From positions 1 through 38,935 of the forward strand of contig JAEZAD010000017.1 of assembly GCA_023430565.1 (NCBI GenBank): a DNA stretch of 38,935 nucleotides. Direction: 5' to 3'. Made by a program: the position numbers and the translations under genes. Origin of the DNA: Verrucomicrobiota bacterium. Lineage in GTDB: Bacteria > Verrucomicrobiota > Verrucomicrobiia > Opitutales > Opitutaceae. Within the stretch, counting starts at the first letter, position 1. The number at the start of each line of letters is the position of its first letter. The notes beneath the pieces were generated by a model. That model searched no databases, was not told where the DNA came from, and saw only the letters and a list, made by a program, of their open reading frames with translations. This document shows, one piece after another, positions 23,985 to 32,632 of the stretch.

Positions 23985-26900
23985 TCACGCGGATTGGGGC
24001 GCGGGCAGCGGCGGCGCGGCGGGCGCGGGCTGACGGAGGCCGAGCTTTTCGAGCACGACGTAAAAGACCGGCGTGAGAAAAAGGCCGAAGAAGGTAACGC
24101 CGATCATGCCGGCGAAGACGGCTACACCCATCGCGCGGCGCATCTCGGCGCCCGCGCCGGTGCTGATCACGAGCGGAAACACGCCCGCGATGAATGCGAT
24201 CGACGTCATCAGGATCGGCCGCAACCGCAGCCGCGCGGCATCGAGCGCGGCGTCGACAATGCTGGCGCCTTCTTCGCGACGCTTGAGCGCAAACTCCACG
24301 ATCAGGATCGCGTTTTTCGCCGCGAGGCCGATCAGCACGATGAGCCCGATCTGCGTGAAGACGTTGTTCTCGCCGCGGGTGACCCAGAGGCCAACCATCG
24401 CCGAAAAGAGCGCCATCGGCACAATCAGAATCACCGCGAACGGCAGCCGGAAGCTCTCGTATTGTGCGGCGAGCACGAGGAACACGAGGAGGATGCTCAG
24501 CGGGTAAACCCAGAGGCCCGCGTTGCCCGCGAGGATTTTTTGGAACGTGAGCTCCGTCCATTCGAGCGCGATGCCTTTGGGCAGATGCTCGTCGGCCAGC
24601 CCCTGCATGATCGCTTCCGCCTGGCCGGAACTGAAACCTGGCGCAGGCGCCGCACTGATCTCGGCGGCGGGATAGCCGTTGTAGCGCATCACGCGTTCGG
24701 GACCGTAGCTCTCGCGCACGTCGACGAGCGCGCCGAGCGGGACGAGTTCGCCGCGGTCGTTGCGCGTCTTCAATCGGCGGATGTCGTCCGGCGTGTCGCG
24801 GAACTCGGCATCGGCTTGCGCGACCACCTGGTAGGTGCGGCCGAAGCGGTTGAAATCGTTGACGTAGAGCGAGCCGAGATTGATCTGCATCGTCTCGAAA
24901 ACGTTCTGCAGCGACACGCCCTGTGTCTTGGCTTTCACGCGATCGACGTCGGCGTCGAGTTGCGGCGTGTTGATGGTGAAACTCGAGAACATGCCCGCGA
25001 GCCCGGGCGTTTGATACGCCTCGCCGATGAGCGATTGCGTGGCGGCATAGAGCGCGTCGAGCCCGAGGTCGGCGCGATCTTCGACATAGAGCTTGAACCC
25101 TCCGGTCTGGCCCAGGCCCATCACCGGCGGCGGTGGAAAAATCGCGACGAAGGCGTCCTGAATATCACCAAACTGCCGCTGCAATTCCGCCGCGATCGCC
25201 TGCCCGGAAAGCTCCGCGGATTTCCGTTCGTCGAACGACTTCAGGACGACGAAAACAATGCCGCTGTTCGTGGAATTCGTGAAGCCGTTGATCGACAACC
25301 CGGGAAACGCCACCGCATGCGACACGCCCGGATGCTTCAGCGCGAGGTCGCTCATCCGACGGATCACCGAATCGGTGCGATCGAGCGACGCGGCCGACGG
25401 CAGCTGCGCGAAGGCGATCAGGTATTGCTTGTCCTGCATCGGCACGAAGCCGGTCGGGATCGACTTGAACGAAAAGCCGGTGAACGCGAGCAGCCCGACG
25501 TAAACGAGCAGCGAGACCGCGGAGAAACGTATCAGCCGCGCGACGCCGCGAGAGTATTTCTGCGCAGACCACTCGAAGAAGCGGTTGAACGGACGGAAAA
25601 ACCAGCCGAGCGCGCGATCGAGAAAACGCGTGACCGCATCCTTCGGCGCATGGTGATCGCGCAGCAGCAACGCGCTGAGCGCCGGCGAAAGCGTGAGCGA
25701 GTTGAACGCGGAGATGATCGTCGAAATCGCGATCGTGATCGCGAACTGCTTGTAGAACTGCCCCGTGAGGCCGGTGATGAACGCGGTCGGGATGAACACC
25801 GCCGACAGCACGAGCGCCGTCGCCACGATCGGGCCGGTGACTTCGCGCATCGCCTGGCGGGTGGCCTCGAAGGGCGTTTTGCCGAGCGCGATGTTTCGCT
25901 CGACGTTCTCGACGACGACGATCGCGTCGTCCACGACGATGCCGATCGCAAGCACGAGACCGAAGAGCGAGAGCGCGTTGATGGAGAAACCGAGCGCGTG
26001 CATCACCGCGAACGTGCCCACGAGCGAGACCGGCACCGCCGCGAGCGGGATGATCGACGCGCGCCAGGTCTGGAGAAACAGGATGACGACGATCACCACG
26101 AGCGCGATGGCTTCGAGCAGCGTCTTCACCACCGCCTTGATCGAATCGCGCACGAAAACCGTCGGATCGTAGACGATGCTGTAGTCGAGTCCCTCGGGAA
26201 AGTTCTTCTTCAGCTCCGTCATCGTCGCGCGGACCGCGTCCGACGTGGCGATCGCATTCGAGCCGGGCAGTTGCGCGATCGGCAGCGCGACCGCCGTTTG
26301 ATTGTTGAGCAGCGAACGCAGCGCGTAACCGGAGGCGCCGAGCTCGATCCGGGCGATATCGCGCAGCTGCACGCGTTCGCCGTGCGCGCCGGTTTTCACG
26401 ACGATCTCACCGAACTCCTCCTCGGTGGAGAGCCGGCCCTGCGTGTTGATGAGAAGCTCGGTATCGGTGGGCCGCGAGAGCGGCTGCTGCCCGATGGCGC
26501 CGGCCGCCACCTGGACGTTCTGCTCGCGAATCGCTGCGACGACTTCGGACGCCGTCAGGCCTTTGGCCGCGACTTTGTTCGGATCGAGCCAGACGCGCAT
26601 CGCGTAGTCGCCGGATCCGAAGACCCGCACGTCGCCCACGCCCTCGAGCCGCGCGAGCACGTCGCGCACCTGGAGCGTGGCGTAGTTGCGAACGTAGACG
26701 TCGTCGTAGCGCCCGTCGGGCGAGAAGAGGTGCACGACCATCAGAAGATCGGGCGATGTCTTTTGCGTGGTGACGCCGAGACGGCGGACCTCCTCGGGCA
26801 GCTTCGGCAGGGCCTGGGCCACGCGGTTCTGCACCTGCACCTGGGCGTTATCGAGATCGGTGCCGAGCGCGAAAGTGATGGTGAGCGTCATCACGCCGTC

Positions 26901-27158
26901 GCTCGTCGCTTGCGAAAACATGTAGAGCGATCGCTCGACGCCATTGATCGCCTGTTCGAGCGGCGCGGCGACGGTTTCGGAAATGGTTTTCGGATTTGCG
27001 CCGGGATAGACGGCGCGCACCACCACGGTCGGCGGGACCACTTCCGGGTATTCGCTGACGGGCAGGCGCGTGAGCGAGATCGCGCCGACGAGAAAGACGA
27101 TGATCGAAAGCACGCCGGCGAAGATCGGGCGCTTGATGAAAAAATCGGAGAAGTTCAT
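23985..27158 (-). CDS. RND multidrug efflux pump, inner-membrane transporter (MexF/OqxB-like HAE1)
   Basis: 1057 residues, 12 membrane helices with two large periplasmic loops. A proton-driven trimeric exporter of drugs, solvents or dyes through the adaptor and channel encoded beside it. The opening MNFSDFFIKRPIFAGVLS and VSEYPEVVPPTVVVRA.YPGANPK.I.ETVAAPLEQAI closely follow MexF. The proton-relay pair D410-D411 lies in GIVVDDAIVVVENVER of helix 4 and the helix-10 lysine in GLAAKNAILIVEFA. The MexF resemblance suggests chloramphenicol/quinolone-type substrates, but specificity cannot be read. It starts 110 bases after the adaptor stop; that gap holds no clear promoter. Confidence 0.95.
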   Translation of the reverse strand: MNFSDFFIKRPIFAGVLSIIVFLVGAISLTRLPVSEYPEVVPPTVVVRAVYPGANPKTISETVAAPLEQAINGVERSLYMFSQATSDGVMTLTITFALGTDLDNAQVQVQNRVAQALPKLPEEVRRLGVTTQKTSPDLLMVVHLFSPDGRYDDVYVRNYATLQVRDVLARLEGVGDVRVFGSGDYAMRVWLDPNKVAAKGLTASEVVAAIREQNVQVAAGAIGQQPLSRPTDTELLINTQGRLSTEEEFGEIVVKTGAHGERVQLRDIARIELGASGYALRSLLNNQTAVALPIAQLPGSNAIATSDAVRATMTELKKNFPEGLDYSIVYDPTVFVRDSIKAVVKTLLEAIALVVIVVILFLQTWRASIIPLAAVPVSLVGTFAVMHALGFSINALSLFGLVLAIGIVVDDAIVVVENVERNIALGKTPFEATRQAMREVTGPIVATALVLSAVFIPTAFITGLTGQFYKQFAITIAISTIISAFNSLTLSPALSALLLRDHHAPKDAVTRFLDRALGWFFRPFNRFFEWSAQKYSRGVARLIRFSAVSLLVYVGLLAFTGFSFKSIPTGFVPMQDKQYLIAFAQLPSAASLDRTDSVIRRMSDLALKHPGVSHAVAFPGLSINGFTNSTNSGIVFVVLKSFDERKSAELSGQAIAAELQRQFGDIQDAFVAIFPPPPVMGLGQTGGFKLYVEDRADLGLDALYAATQSLIGEAYQTPGLAGMFSSFTINTPQLDADVDRVKAKTQGVSLQNVFETMQINLGSLYVNDFNRFGRTYQVVAQADAEFRDTPDDIRRLKTRNDRGELVPLGALVDVRESYGPERVMRYNGYPAAEISAAPAPGFSSGQAEAIMQGLADEHLPKGIALEWTELTFQKILAGNAGLWVYPLSILLVFLVLAAQYESFRLPFAVILIVPMALFSAMVGLWVTRGENNVFTQIGLIVLIGLAAKNAILIVEFALKRREEGASIVDAALDAARLRLRPILMTSIAFIAGVFPLVISTGAGAEMRRAMGVAVFAGMIGVTFFGLFLTPVFYVVLEKLGLRQPAPAAPPLPAPQSA

Positions 27159-27268
27159 GGCGGGCGGAGTGTGCGGGCAAAGCAGTGGCTGGAGCTGGCG
27201 GCGAAACAGTCGGTGGCGCCCGACGTTCCTCGGGCGTTGAGTCGATGATAACGGGAACGGCCCTTACC

Positions 27269-28516
27269 TTAGCGTTGGGCGAGGGCCGTGATCTGCTGGG
27301 CCGCGTTGAGCGGCGTGGCGGAGGCGACGGCGGTCTCGGGTTCGACGCGCATACCGGGGCGAACGCGCTGCAGTCCGTTGACGATCACACGATCGCCGGG
27401 CTCCAAACCATCGCGCACGACGCGTTTGCCGCCGATGACGCTGCCGAGCTTCACGCTGCGGTAGACGGCGGTGTTGTCTTCCCCGACCGCGAGGACGAAC
27501 TTCTGGCTCTGATCCGTGCCGATTGCGCGCTCGCTGATCAGCAGCGCGGGCGAGGGCGCGCTGATCGGAATGCGCACGCGGGCAAAGAGGCCCGGGACGA
27601 GCGCACGGTCGGAATTGGAAAACACCAGTCGCAGGGTCAACGAGCCGGTGGAGGGATTGAGGCGATTGTCGGTCGACTCGATGTAGCCGCGCCGCGGATA
27701 CTCGTTTTCATCCGCCAGCTGCATCTCGACCGGCACGCGGCCGTTCACGACCGCGAGGCGGTTTTCACGGAGCAGGCGGTTGAACTTGAGCAGGGCAGAT
27801 TCGTCGATCTCGGCGTAAACGTAGGCCGCGCCTTCGGAGACGATCGTGGCGAGCACGGCCGCATTCCCCGGCGCGCCGGAAACGAGATTCCCGGGCGTGA
27901 CGAGGGCGCGGCTGATCCGGCCGTCGATCGGCGCGCGCACTTCAGTGTGCTCGTAATCGAGTCGCGCGCTCGCCAGCGCCGCTTCGGCCGACGCGAGCGC
28001 AGCTTTCGCCTGGAGCGCACGCGAGCGGCGCGATTCGGCTTCCTCGCTCGAAATCGCGGCGGCGCGCAACAGCTCCTCGGCGCGATTCGACTCCCGCTCG
28101 GCGATCTCGGCGGCGGCCCGCGCCTGCTGCGCTTGCGCGGCGGCGAGGTCGAGCTGCGCGCGATACCAGCGCGGATCGATCGTGAACAGCGCGTCGCCCC
28201 GGCGCACGAGCTGGCCGGCTTGGAAATGCACGGCGGCGATGTGGCCCGAAACGCGCGGCCGCAGTTCGACCGTTTCGAACGCGTCCACGCGGCCGGTCAA
28301 TTCCTCGTATTCGGTGACGAGCTGCTCCTCCACCGGCGCAACCGAAACCTTCGGTGCGGGCGGGGTGGCGTTGTCGGCCGCCGCCGACTCGTCCGCAGCG
28401 GTGGCGCGAGTGAGGGCGTAGGAGCTGAAACCAATGGCAATTGCGGCGGTGGGTAAAAGCCAGGCGAGACGCCGGCGCAGGCGAAATTGGGAACGGGGGG
28501 AAGGATGGGCAGACAT
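27269..28516 (-). CDS. RND efflux periplasmic adaptor (membrane fusion protein)
   Basis: 415 residues. Links the pump to the outer-membrane channel. The N-terminus has arginines followed by LAWLLPTAAIAIGFSSYAL, a signal anchor; there is no lipobox cysteine, so unlike AcrA or MexE it is not a lipoprotein. Then ETVELRPRVSGHIAAVHFQAGQLVRRGDALFTIDP (lipoyl half, about 81-115), an alanine/glutamate-rich coiled-coil hairpin (about 118-190), the second lipoyl half VRAPIDGRISRALVTPGNLV, and the beta-barrel and membrane-proximal domains to the end. 48 bases separate it from the 80-residue gene upstream. Confidence 0.93.
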   Translation of the reverse strand: MSAHPSPRSQFRLRRRLAWLLPTAAIAIGFSSYALTRATAADESAAADNATPPAPKVSVAPVEEQLVTEYEELTGRVDAFETVELRPRVSGHIAAVHFQAGQLVRRGDALFTIDPRWYRAQLDLAAAQAQQARAAAEIAERESNRAEELLRAAAISSEEAESRRSRALQAKAALASAEAALASARLDYEHTEVRAPIDGRISRALVTPGNLVSGAPGNAAVLATIVSEGAAYVYAEIDESALLKFNRLLRENRLAVVNGRVPVEMQLADENEYPRRGYIESTDNRLNPSTGSLTLRLVFSNSDRALVPGLFARVRIPISAPSPALLISERAIGTDQSQKFVLAVGEDNTAVYRSVKLGSVIGGKRVVRDGLEPGDRVIVNGLQRVRPGMRVEPETAVASATPLNAAQQITALAQR

Positions 28517-28564
28517 GGTGGTGGAGGGAAAAGTGCGAATGTGTGTGGAAACGGTGGATACGTC

Positions 28565-28807
28565 TTATTCGGGCCGGCGGGTCAGCGGCGTCTGCAAGCG
28601 ATCCAGGACGTCGTGGCGCCAGAGCCGATCGGCTCCGTCGCGGTGGGCCGTCCCGCCGGGCGTCGGAAAAACGCGGATGAGGCGGAACGAACTGGAGGTG
28701 GGATCTGCGCGGAATTTTGGATCGGCCCCCGGGGCGTAGACGCGGGTGCGCGCGTTGCGAACGGAAGCCAGACCGGTGACGGGAAGAGTGCTTGGACGTG
28801 TGCTCAT
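28565..28807 (-). CDS. 80-residue protein of unknown function, first gene of the RND operon
   Basis: I do not recognise it. It is basic and hydrophilic, rich in Arg, Pro and Thr, with no signal peptide and no membrane helix; the C-terminal half reads FRLIRVFPTPGG then RLWRHDVLDRLQTP. The reasons to call it: its third codon positions are about three-quarters G or C like real genes here, and its ATG at 28807 lies 16 bases downstream of the shared operator motif, nearly the same distance as between the other motif and the TetR start. It lacks an SD, so it could be a leader peptide or simply untranslated 5' sequence. Confidence 0.4.
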   Translation of the reverse strand: MSTRPSTLPVTGLASVRNARTRVYAPGADPKFRADPTSSSFRLIRVFPTPGGTAHRDGADRLWRHDVLDRLQTPLTRRPE

Positions 28808-28823
28808 GGTGACTTTCAGGTGA

Positions 28824-28842
28824 ATAGTTGACTAGTTGTCTA
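28824..28842. promoter_or_regulatory. Candidate TetR operator at the RND operon promoter
   Basis: ATAGTTGAC (28824-28832) followed by TAGTTGTCTA makes a tandem TAGTTGAC/TAGTTGTC. The same nine bases occur in front of tetR. It lies 16 bases before the ATG at 28807, covering the place expected for the -10 element (TATTCA on the minus strand). Confidence 0.5.
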
Positions 28843-28853
28843 TGTTTCGGGCC

Positions 28854-28879
28854 AAAAAAGAGCGCACGGTGAAGTGCGC
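28854..28879 (-). terminator. Intrinsic terminator of tetR
   Basis: GCGCAC pairs with GTGCGC around a six-base loop and is followed on the minus strand by TC then six T (28859-28854). It lies 28 bases after the tetR stop, so the regulator is transcribed separately from the efflux operon. Confidence 0.8.
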
Positions 28880-28907
28880 GGTGTGGGCGAATGAAAAGGG
28901 CGACGGG

Positions 28908-29546
28908 TTACTTGCCGGCGGCGATCGGGCTCGGTTGCAGAGGCGCGGGTTGTTTCACCCGCAGGATTTCGAGGCCGAGTTCCGGCAGATCTTTCAATAC
29001 TTCGGGATCGTTGGAAATGCGGGCCTGCAAGGTGAGTCCTTCGATGAAACTCATGAGCACCGTGGTGCGCTTCACCGGATCGCCCGGCTCCAGCGAGCCA
29101 TCGTCAATCGCTTCACGCACCGTGGACTCCAGGTAGCGGCGTTTCCGCGCCATGATCTCACGGGTTTTGTCGCAGATGCTGCACTCCTCGGTGCTCATTT
29201 CGGAGCCCATCGATGCGACGGGGCATCCCAGCATGCGGCCCGTCCGCTTCTTCGTCTCGCTCTGTCGACGATATGCAGCCGCCAGGTAATTCTTCAGCCG
29301 CTCCAAGGGCTCGACGGATGCGGAAAACATCTCATCCATCCGCAGCTTCCAGTCTTCCTTCCAGAGTCGCTCGAGCGCGGCGACTGCCAGCTGCTCCTTC
29401 GAATCGAAGAAATAATAGAAACTCCCTTTTTTGACCTCCGCCCGCTTGCAGATGTCATCGATCGTCACCGCGCCATAGCTCTGCGACCAGATGAGCTCCA
29501 GAGCTGCATCCATCAGGCGGCGGTCGGCGTCGGAGGTTCTTCCCAT
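28908..29546 (-). CDS. TetR-family transcriptional regulator of the RND operon
   Basis: 212 residues from the ATG at 29546. The N-terminal DNA-binding domain (about 8-57) has ALELIWSQSYGAVTIDDICKRAEVKKGSFYYFFDSKEQL, the TetR helix-turn-helix with the GSFYYFF recognition helix. The ligand domain carries GCPVASMGSEMS and four cysteines, C33, C108, C122 and C125 (ECSIC), which might sense electrophiles. The start is supported by the promoter-operator just upstream. It reads in the same direction as the RND operon but is separated by its own terminator and a second operator. Predicted to repress itself and the pump genes until an inducer binds. Confidence 0.9.
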   Translation of the reverse strand: MGRTSDADRRLMDAALELIWSQSYGAVTIDDICKRAEVKKGSFYYFFDSKEQLAVAALERLWKEDWKLRMDEMFSASVEPLERLKNYLAAAYRRQSETKKRTGRMLGCPVASMGSEMSTEECSICDKTREIMARKRRYLESTVREAIDDGSLEPGDPVKRTTVLMSFIEGLTLQARISNDPEVLKDLPELGLEILRVKQPAPLQPSPIAAGK

Positions 29547-29559
29547 GTTGGGCAGACGG

Positions 29560-29585
29560 ATAGTTGACCATTTAGTAAACTTCAA
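29560..29585 (-). promoter_or_regulatory. tetR promoter with overlapping operator
   Basis: On the minus strand a -35-like TTGAAG (29585-29580) and a -10-like TATCCG are 17 bases apart. Between them lies an inverted repeat with arms AGTTGAC (29562-29568) and GTAAACT (29575-29581), six of seven positions matching, spacer six. The arm with its flank, ATAGTTGAC, is shared with the RND promoter at 28824. Confidence 0.5.
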
Positions 29586-29588
29586 GTC

Positions 29589-29615
29589 GGGATTTCGAAA
29601 TTTTCGAAAATTCCC
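29589..29615. repeat. AT-rich inverted repeat with two TTCGAA cores
   Basis: GGGATTTCGAAA and TTTTCGAAAATTCCC are complementary apart from an extra base, giving a hairpin or a double palindromic site. It lies just upstream of the tetR -35 and 16 bases after the GNAT gene stop, so it may end the upstream minus-strand transcript or be a regulator site. There is no T-tract. Confidence 0.45.
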
Positions 29616-29631
29616 TGTCCCACCGCTCCGC

Positions 29632-29931
29632 TTACTTGACCACCAGCGGCTGAAATTCGCGGTGCCGCGCGATAAACGCGTCGACGTAGGAGCACGCCGG
29701 CACCACCCGGTAATTCTGATCGCGCGCGTAATCGAGCGCCGCCTGCACGAGTTTTTGCGCGATGCCGCGTCCGCGCAGGGTCGTCGGCACATACGTGTGC
29801 GTGAACACGATTTGCCGGCCTTGGAGCTGGTAGTCGCACACGGCGAGCTGCCCGGAAACCTGAGTCTCGAAACGCTGCTCTGCTTCGTTGTGGGTGACCG
29901 GAATGTCGTCCGGCGCTTCAGGGGTGGCCAT
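29632..29931 (-). CDS. GNAT-family N-acetyltransferase (YjdJ type)
   Basis: 99 residues, a minimal GNAT domain. Acetyl-CoA pyrophosphate loop RGRGIAQKLV is preceded by FTHTYVP, and followed by ALDYARDQNYRVVPACSYVDAFIARHREF, the pattern of the small YidJ/YjdJ (Acetyltransf_CG) group, whose members have a conserved cysteine near the active site (here in PACSYV). Substrate unknown. It begins three bases after the SBF-like transporter stop, so the two are cotranscribed. Confidence 0.88.
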   Translation of the reverse strand: MATPEAPDDIPVTHNEAEQRFETQVSGQLAVCDYQLQGRQIVFTHTYVPTTLRGRGIAQKLVQAALDYARDQNYRVVPACSYVDAFIARHREFQPLVVK

Positions 29932-29934
29932 GAA

Positions 29935-30903
29935 CTAGTCCTCCTTTTGTCGGCTCCAACGCTGCGCGAGCACGCCCGAAATCACAAGTTGCAGCGGGTG
30001 ATAGATCATGATCGGCAGCAGGATGACCCCGATCGCCGGATGCGCGCCGAAAATCAGGCGCGCCATCGGCACGCCCGAAGCGAGCGTCTTCTTCGATCCG
30101 CAGAACATCGCCGCAATCCGATCCTCGCGCGGAAAGCCCAGCGACCGCGCCACGGCGCCCATGATCGTCATCGCGACCGCGAACAACACCGTCGCCACCG
30201 TCAGCACGATAAGCAGCGTCGACCAGCCGTGCTCGGCCCACACGCCTTCCTTGAACGAGTCGCAAAACGACGTGTAAACCAGCACGAGAATCGTCCACCG
30301 ATCCGCGACATTGATCTTCGATTTGTGCCGTGTTGCCCAGCTCGCGAAAATCGGCCGGCAGAGCTGTCCCGCGATGAGCGGTAAAATCAACCAGATCACC
30401 AGGTCGAGAATCACCGGACCGATCGGCTGACTTTCGCCCGTTGTCGCCACCACCACCGCGATCCACAACGGCGTGAGGAACACGCCGAGAATGCTCGAGA
30501 GCGTCGCGTTGAACAGCGCGCCCGCAACATTCCCGTTCGCCGCCGCTGTGAGCGCGACCGAGGACGACACGGTCGAGGGCAATGCGCAGAGAAAGAAAAT
30601 GCCCAGCTTCAGGTCCGTCGGCACACGATCGCCGAGCACGGCATTCACGATCAAACCGAGCAGCGGAAACAGCAAGAACGTGCTCGCCTGCACCACCACA
30701 TGCAGCGGCCACCGCAGCGTCCCCGCTTTCAGTGCCGCAAACGATAACGCGACGCCGTGCAGGAAAAAAATCAGCGCGACGCCGCCCTTCGTCAGCAGCT
30801 CCGGATGCATCCATCCGCCCGAGGCGCCCGGATTCGGAAACAGCCATGCGAGCAGCGTCGCGGCCGCCATTCCCAGGAGAAACCAGTCGGGCTTGAATTT
30901 CAT
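29935..30903 (-). CDS. Bile acid:sodium symporter family (SBF-like, YfeH type) transporter
   Basis: 322 residues with about ten hydrophobic helices. SBF-like marks are the CALPSTVSSSVALTAAANGNVAGALFNATLSSILGVFLTP crossover region, the second-half AMFCGSKKTLASGVPMARLIF motif, and the LLPIMIYHPLQLVISGVLAQRW end. Members move organic anions, arsenite-like or other solutes with sodium; the substrate is unknown. A GNAT gene follows with a three-base gap. MurJ is upstream on the same strand after about 50 bases. Confidence 0.9.
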   Translation of the reverse strand: MKFKPDWFLLGMAAATLLAWLFPNPGASGGWMHPELLTKGGVALIFFLHGVALSFAALKAGTLRWPLHVVVQASTFLLFPLLGLIVNAVLGDRVPTDLKLGIFFLCALPSTVSSSVALTAAANGNVAGALFNATLSSILGVFLTPLWIAVVVATTGESQPIGPVILDLVIWLILPLIAGQLCRPIFASWATRHKSKINVADRWTILVLVYTSFCDSFKEGVWAEHGWSTLLIVLTVATVLFAVAMTIMGAVARSLGFPREDRIAAMFCGSKKTLASGVPMARLIFGAHPAIGVILLPIMIYHPLQLVISGVLAQRWSRQKED

Positions 30904-30955
30904 GCGTCTTCGTCGCGCGGCACGTCCGCCCGCCCTCCCCTTTCCCGCTTCATCC

Positions 30956-32539
30956 TCACGCGCGTTTCCTCCCCCACCGCTGGGCCAGTGCCCGCAGTTC
31001 CTCGCGTCCTTCGATCTTCATGACCCACAACAACGCGCCATAAACGGTCACGCCGATCGCGATCAACAACACGATTGCCGCCATATCCGCGAGTTTCGAG
31101 GCCGCAACGAACTGCGCCCATGTCCGCCAGCCGAGCCAGACCACCAGCGCCATCGCCACGCTCGCCCCGGTCACTTTCGCGAGATCGCCCGCGAGATGCC
31201 GGAACGCCAGTCCTTCGTGCCGCCGCGCGAGATGCCACTGCAGGTGGCACGCCTGCACGGCGATCGCCGCCGTGCTCGCCATCGCGAGGCCCAGCGTCGA
31301 GAGCGGCCCCATCAACGCGAGGCTCAACCCCAGATTCACGAGGAAGCTCACGATCGCCGCGCGAAGCGGCGTCTTCGTGTCCTTCTCCGCGTAGAACGCC
31401 CGCAACGCCAGATTCACAAATGAGAAAAATGGCAGGCCCAGCGCATTCGTGATCAACACCGGCGTCATCGAACGCGTCATCTCGGCCTCGAATGCGCCAT
31501 GTTGAAAGATCACGCGGACGATCGGCAGCGCCAGCACCGCGAGCCCCGCCGCCGCGGGAATGTTGATCACGAGGATGAGCCTCATCCCTTTTCGATACGC
31601 ATTCGCGAGACCCTCCCGATCCCCGGCCGCGGCGTATCGCGAAATCAAGGGAAATACCACCGTCGACACCGCGACCGCAAACACCCCGATCGGCAGCTCC
31701 ATCAGACGTTGCGAGAAATTCAACAACGCCACTGCGGCATCGTTCAGCGACAGCCCGATCAACCGCGACACGCTCATGTTGATCAGATAAATCGACGAGC
31801 TGAACACCGCCGGCCCCATCAACCGCAGAATCGTTCGCACCGGCCCGTTCAGCTCGAAATCGAAACGCGGCCGCCATCCTTCCCGCCGCAGCGCCCACGC
31901 CGGCACCGCCATCTGCAGGAATCCCCCGATGAGCACGCCCGCGCACAGCCACTGGATCGCGCTCCCATCGTCTCCCCGCCAGTGCCACGCCGCCACCAGC
32001 GGCACGATCATCGCCACGTTCAGCCAGATCGGCGACAGCGCCGGCTCGACGAATTTCTGCAGTGTCTGCAGCGCACCGCTGAACGCCGCCGACAACGACA
32101 CGAACACCAGATAGGGAAATAGAATCACCGCGAACCACGCCGCGAGTTGCCACCGTTCGATCGCCGCTTCGTCCGCCCCGAGCCTCACGCCGGCCCAGCG
32201 CACCACTTCGTCCTGGCTCAACAGCAGCATCGCTCCGACCACCAGCGCGCCCGTCACCGCGAGCAACCAGCTCGAAACCTGGTTCACCAGCCGAAACCCC
32301 CGCGCACGATCGCCGTCCTTGAGTTCGTCGTTGAGCGTCGGCACGAACGCCGCAGTCAGCGAACCTTCCGCGAGAAACCGCCGAAACAAATTCGGCAGCA
32401 GAAACCCTGTGAAATACGCCGACACCAGCGCGCCCGCCCCAAACACCGCCGCCGTGAGGCTTTCGCGCACCAGCCCGAGCACGCGCGACACCATCGTCAA
32501 CGCCGAGACGATTCCGATGTGTTTGATGCTCTTCGACAC
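30956..32539 (-). CDS. murJ: Lipid II flippase MurJ
   Basis: 527 residues from a GTG at 32539; E. coli MurJ has 511. It flips lipid II across the inner membrane for peptidoglycan synthesis. About 14 membrane helices in the MVF/MOP fold; family marks are SALTMVSRVLGLVRESLTAAVFGAG near the start, PNLFRRFLAEGSLTAAFVPTLN, and FSQRLMELPIGVFAVAVSTVVFP and HGAFEAEMT further on. The frame stays open to a GTG at 32629, but the family begins around SKSIKHIGIVS. An unknown single-pass protein gene ends 93 bases upstream of this start. Confidence 0.93.
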   Translation of the reverse strand: MSKSIKHIGIVSALTMVSRVLGLVRESLTAAVFGAGALVSAYFTGFLLPNLFRRFLAEGSLTAAFVPTLNDELKDGDRARGFRLVNQVSSWLLAVTGALVVGAMLLLSQDEVVRWAGVRLGADEAAIERWQLAAWFAVILFPYLVFVSLSAAFSGALQTLQKFVEPALSPIWLNVAMIVPLVAAWHWRGDDGSAIQWLCAGVLIGGFLQMAVPAWALRREGWRPRFDFELNGPVRTILRLMGPAVFSSSIYLINMSVSRLIGLSLNDAAVALLNFSQRLMELPIGVFAVAVSTVVFPLISRYAAAGDREGLANAYRKGMRLILVINIPAAAGLAVLALPIVRVIFQHGAFEAEMTRSMTPVLITNALGLPFFSFVNLALRAFYAEKDTKTPLRAAIVSFLVNLGLSLALMGPLSTLGLAMASTAAIAVQACHLQWHLARRHEGLAFRHLAGDLAKVTGASVAMALVVWLGWRTWAQFVAASKLADMAAIVLLIAIGVTVYGALLWVMKIEGREELRALAQRWGRKRA

Positions 32540-32632
32540 CCGCAGAGTTCTCGATGCGCCACGTTCCCCGCGCAAGACCTTAACCCGCGGGCCGCGAGCA
32601 CGCTCGCGCCAAACCACCCGCCAGCCCACCGC

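Noticed and set aside
23994..27248. 1084-codon open frame on the plus strand over the RND pump gene
   Set aside because: Antisense shadow of a well-conserved RND gene; the product is an Arg/Asp/His-rich low-complexity chain typical of reverse-strand frames in GC-rich DNA.
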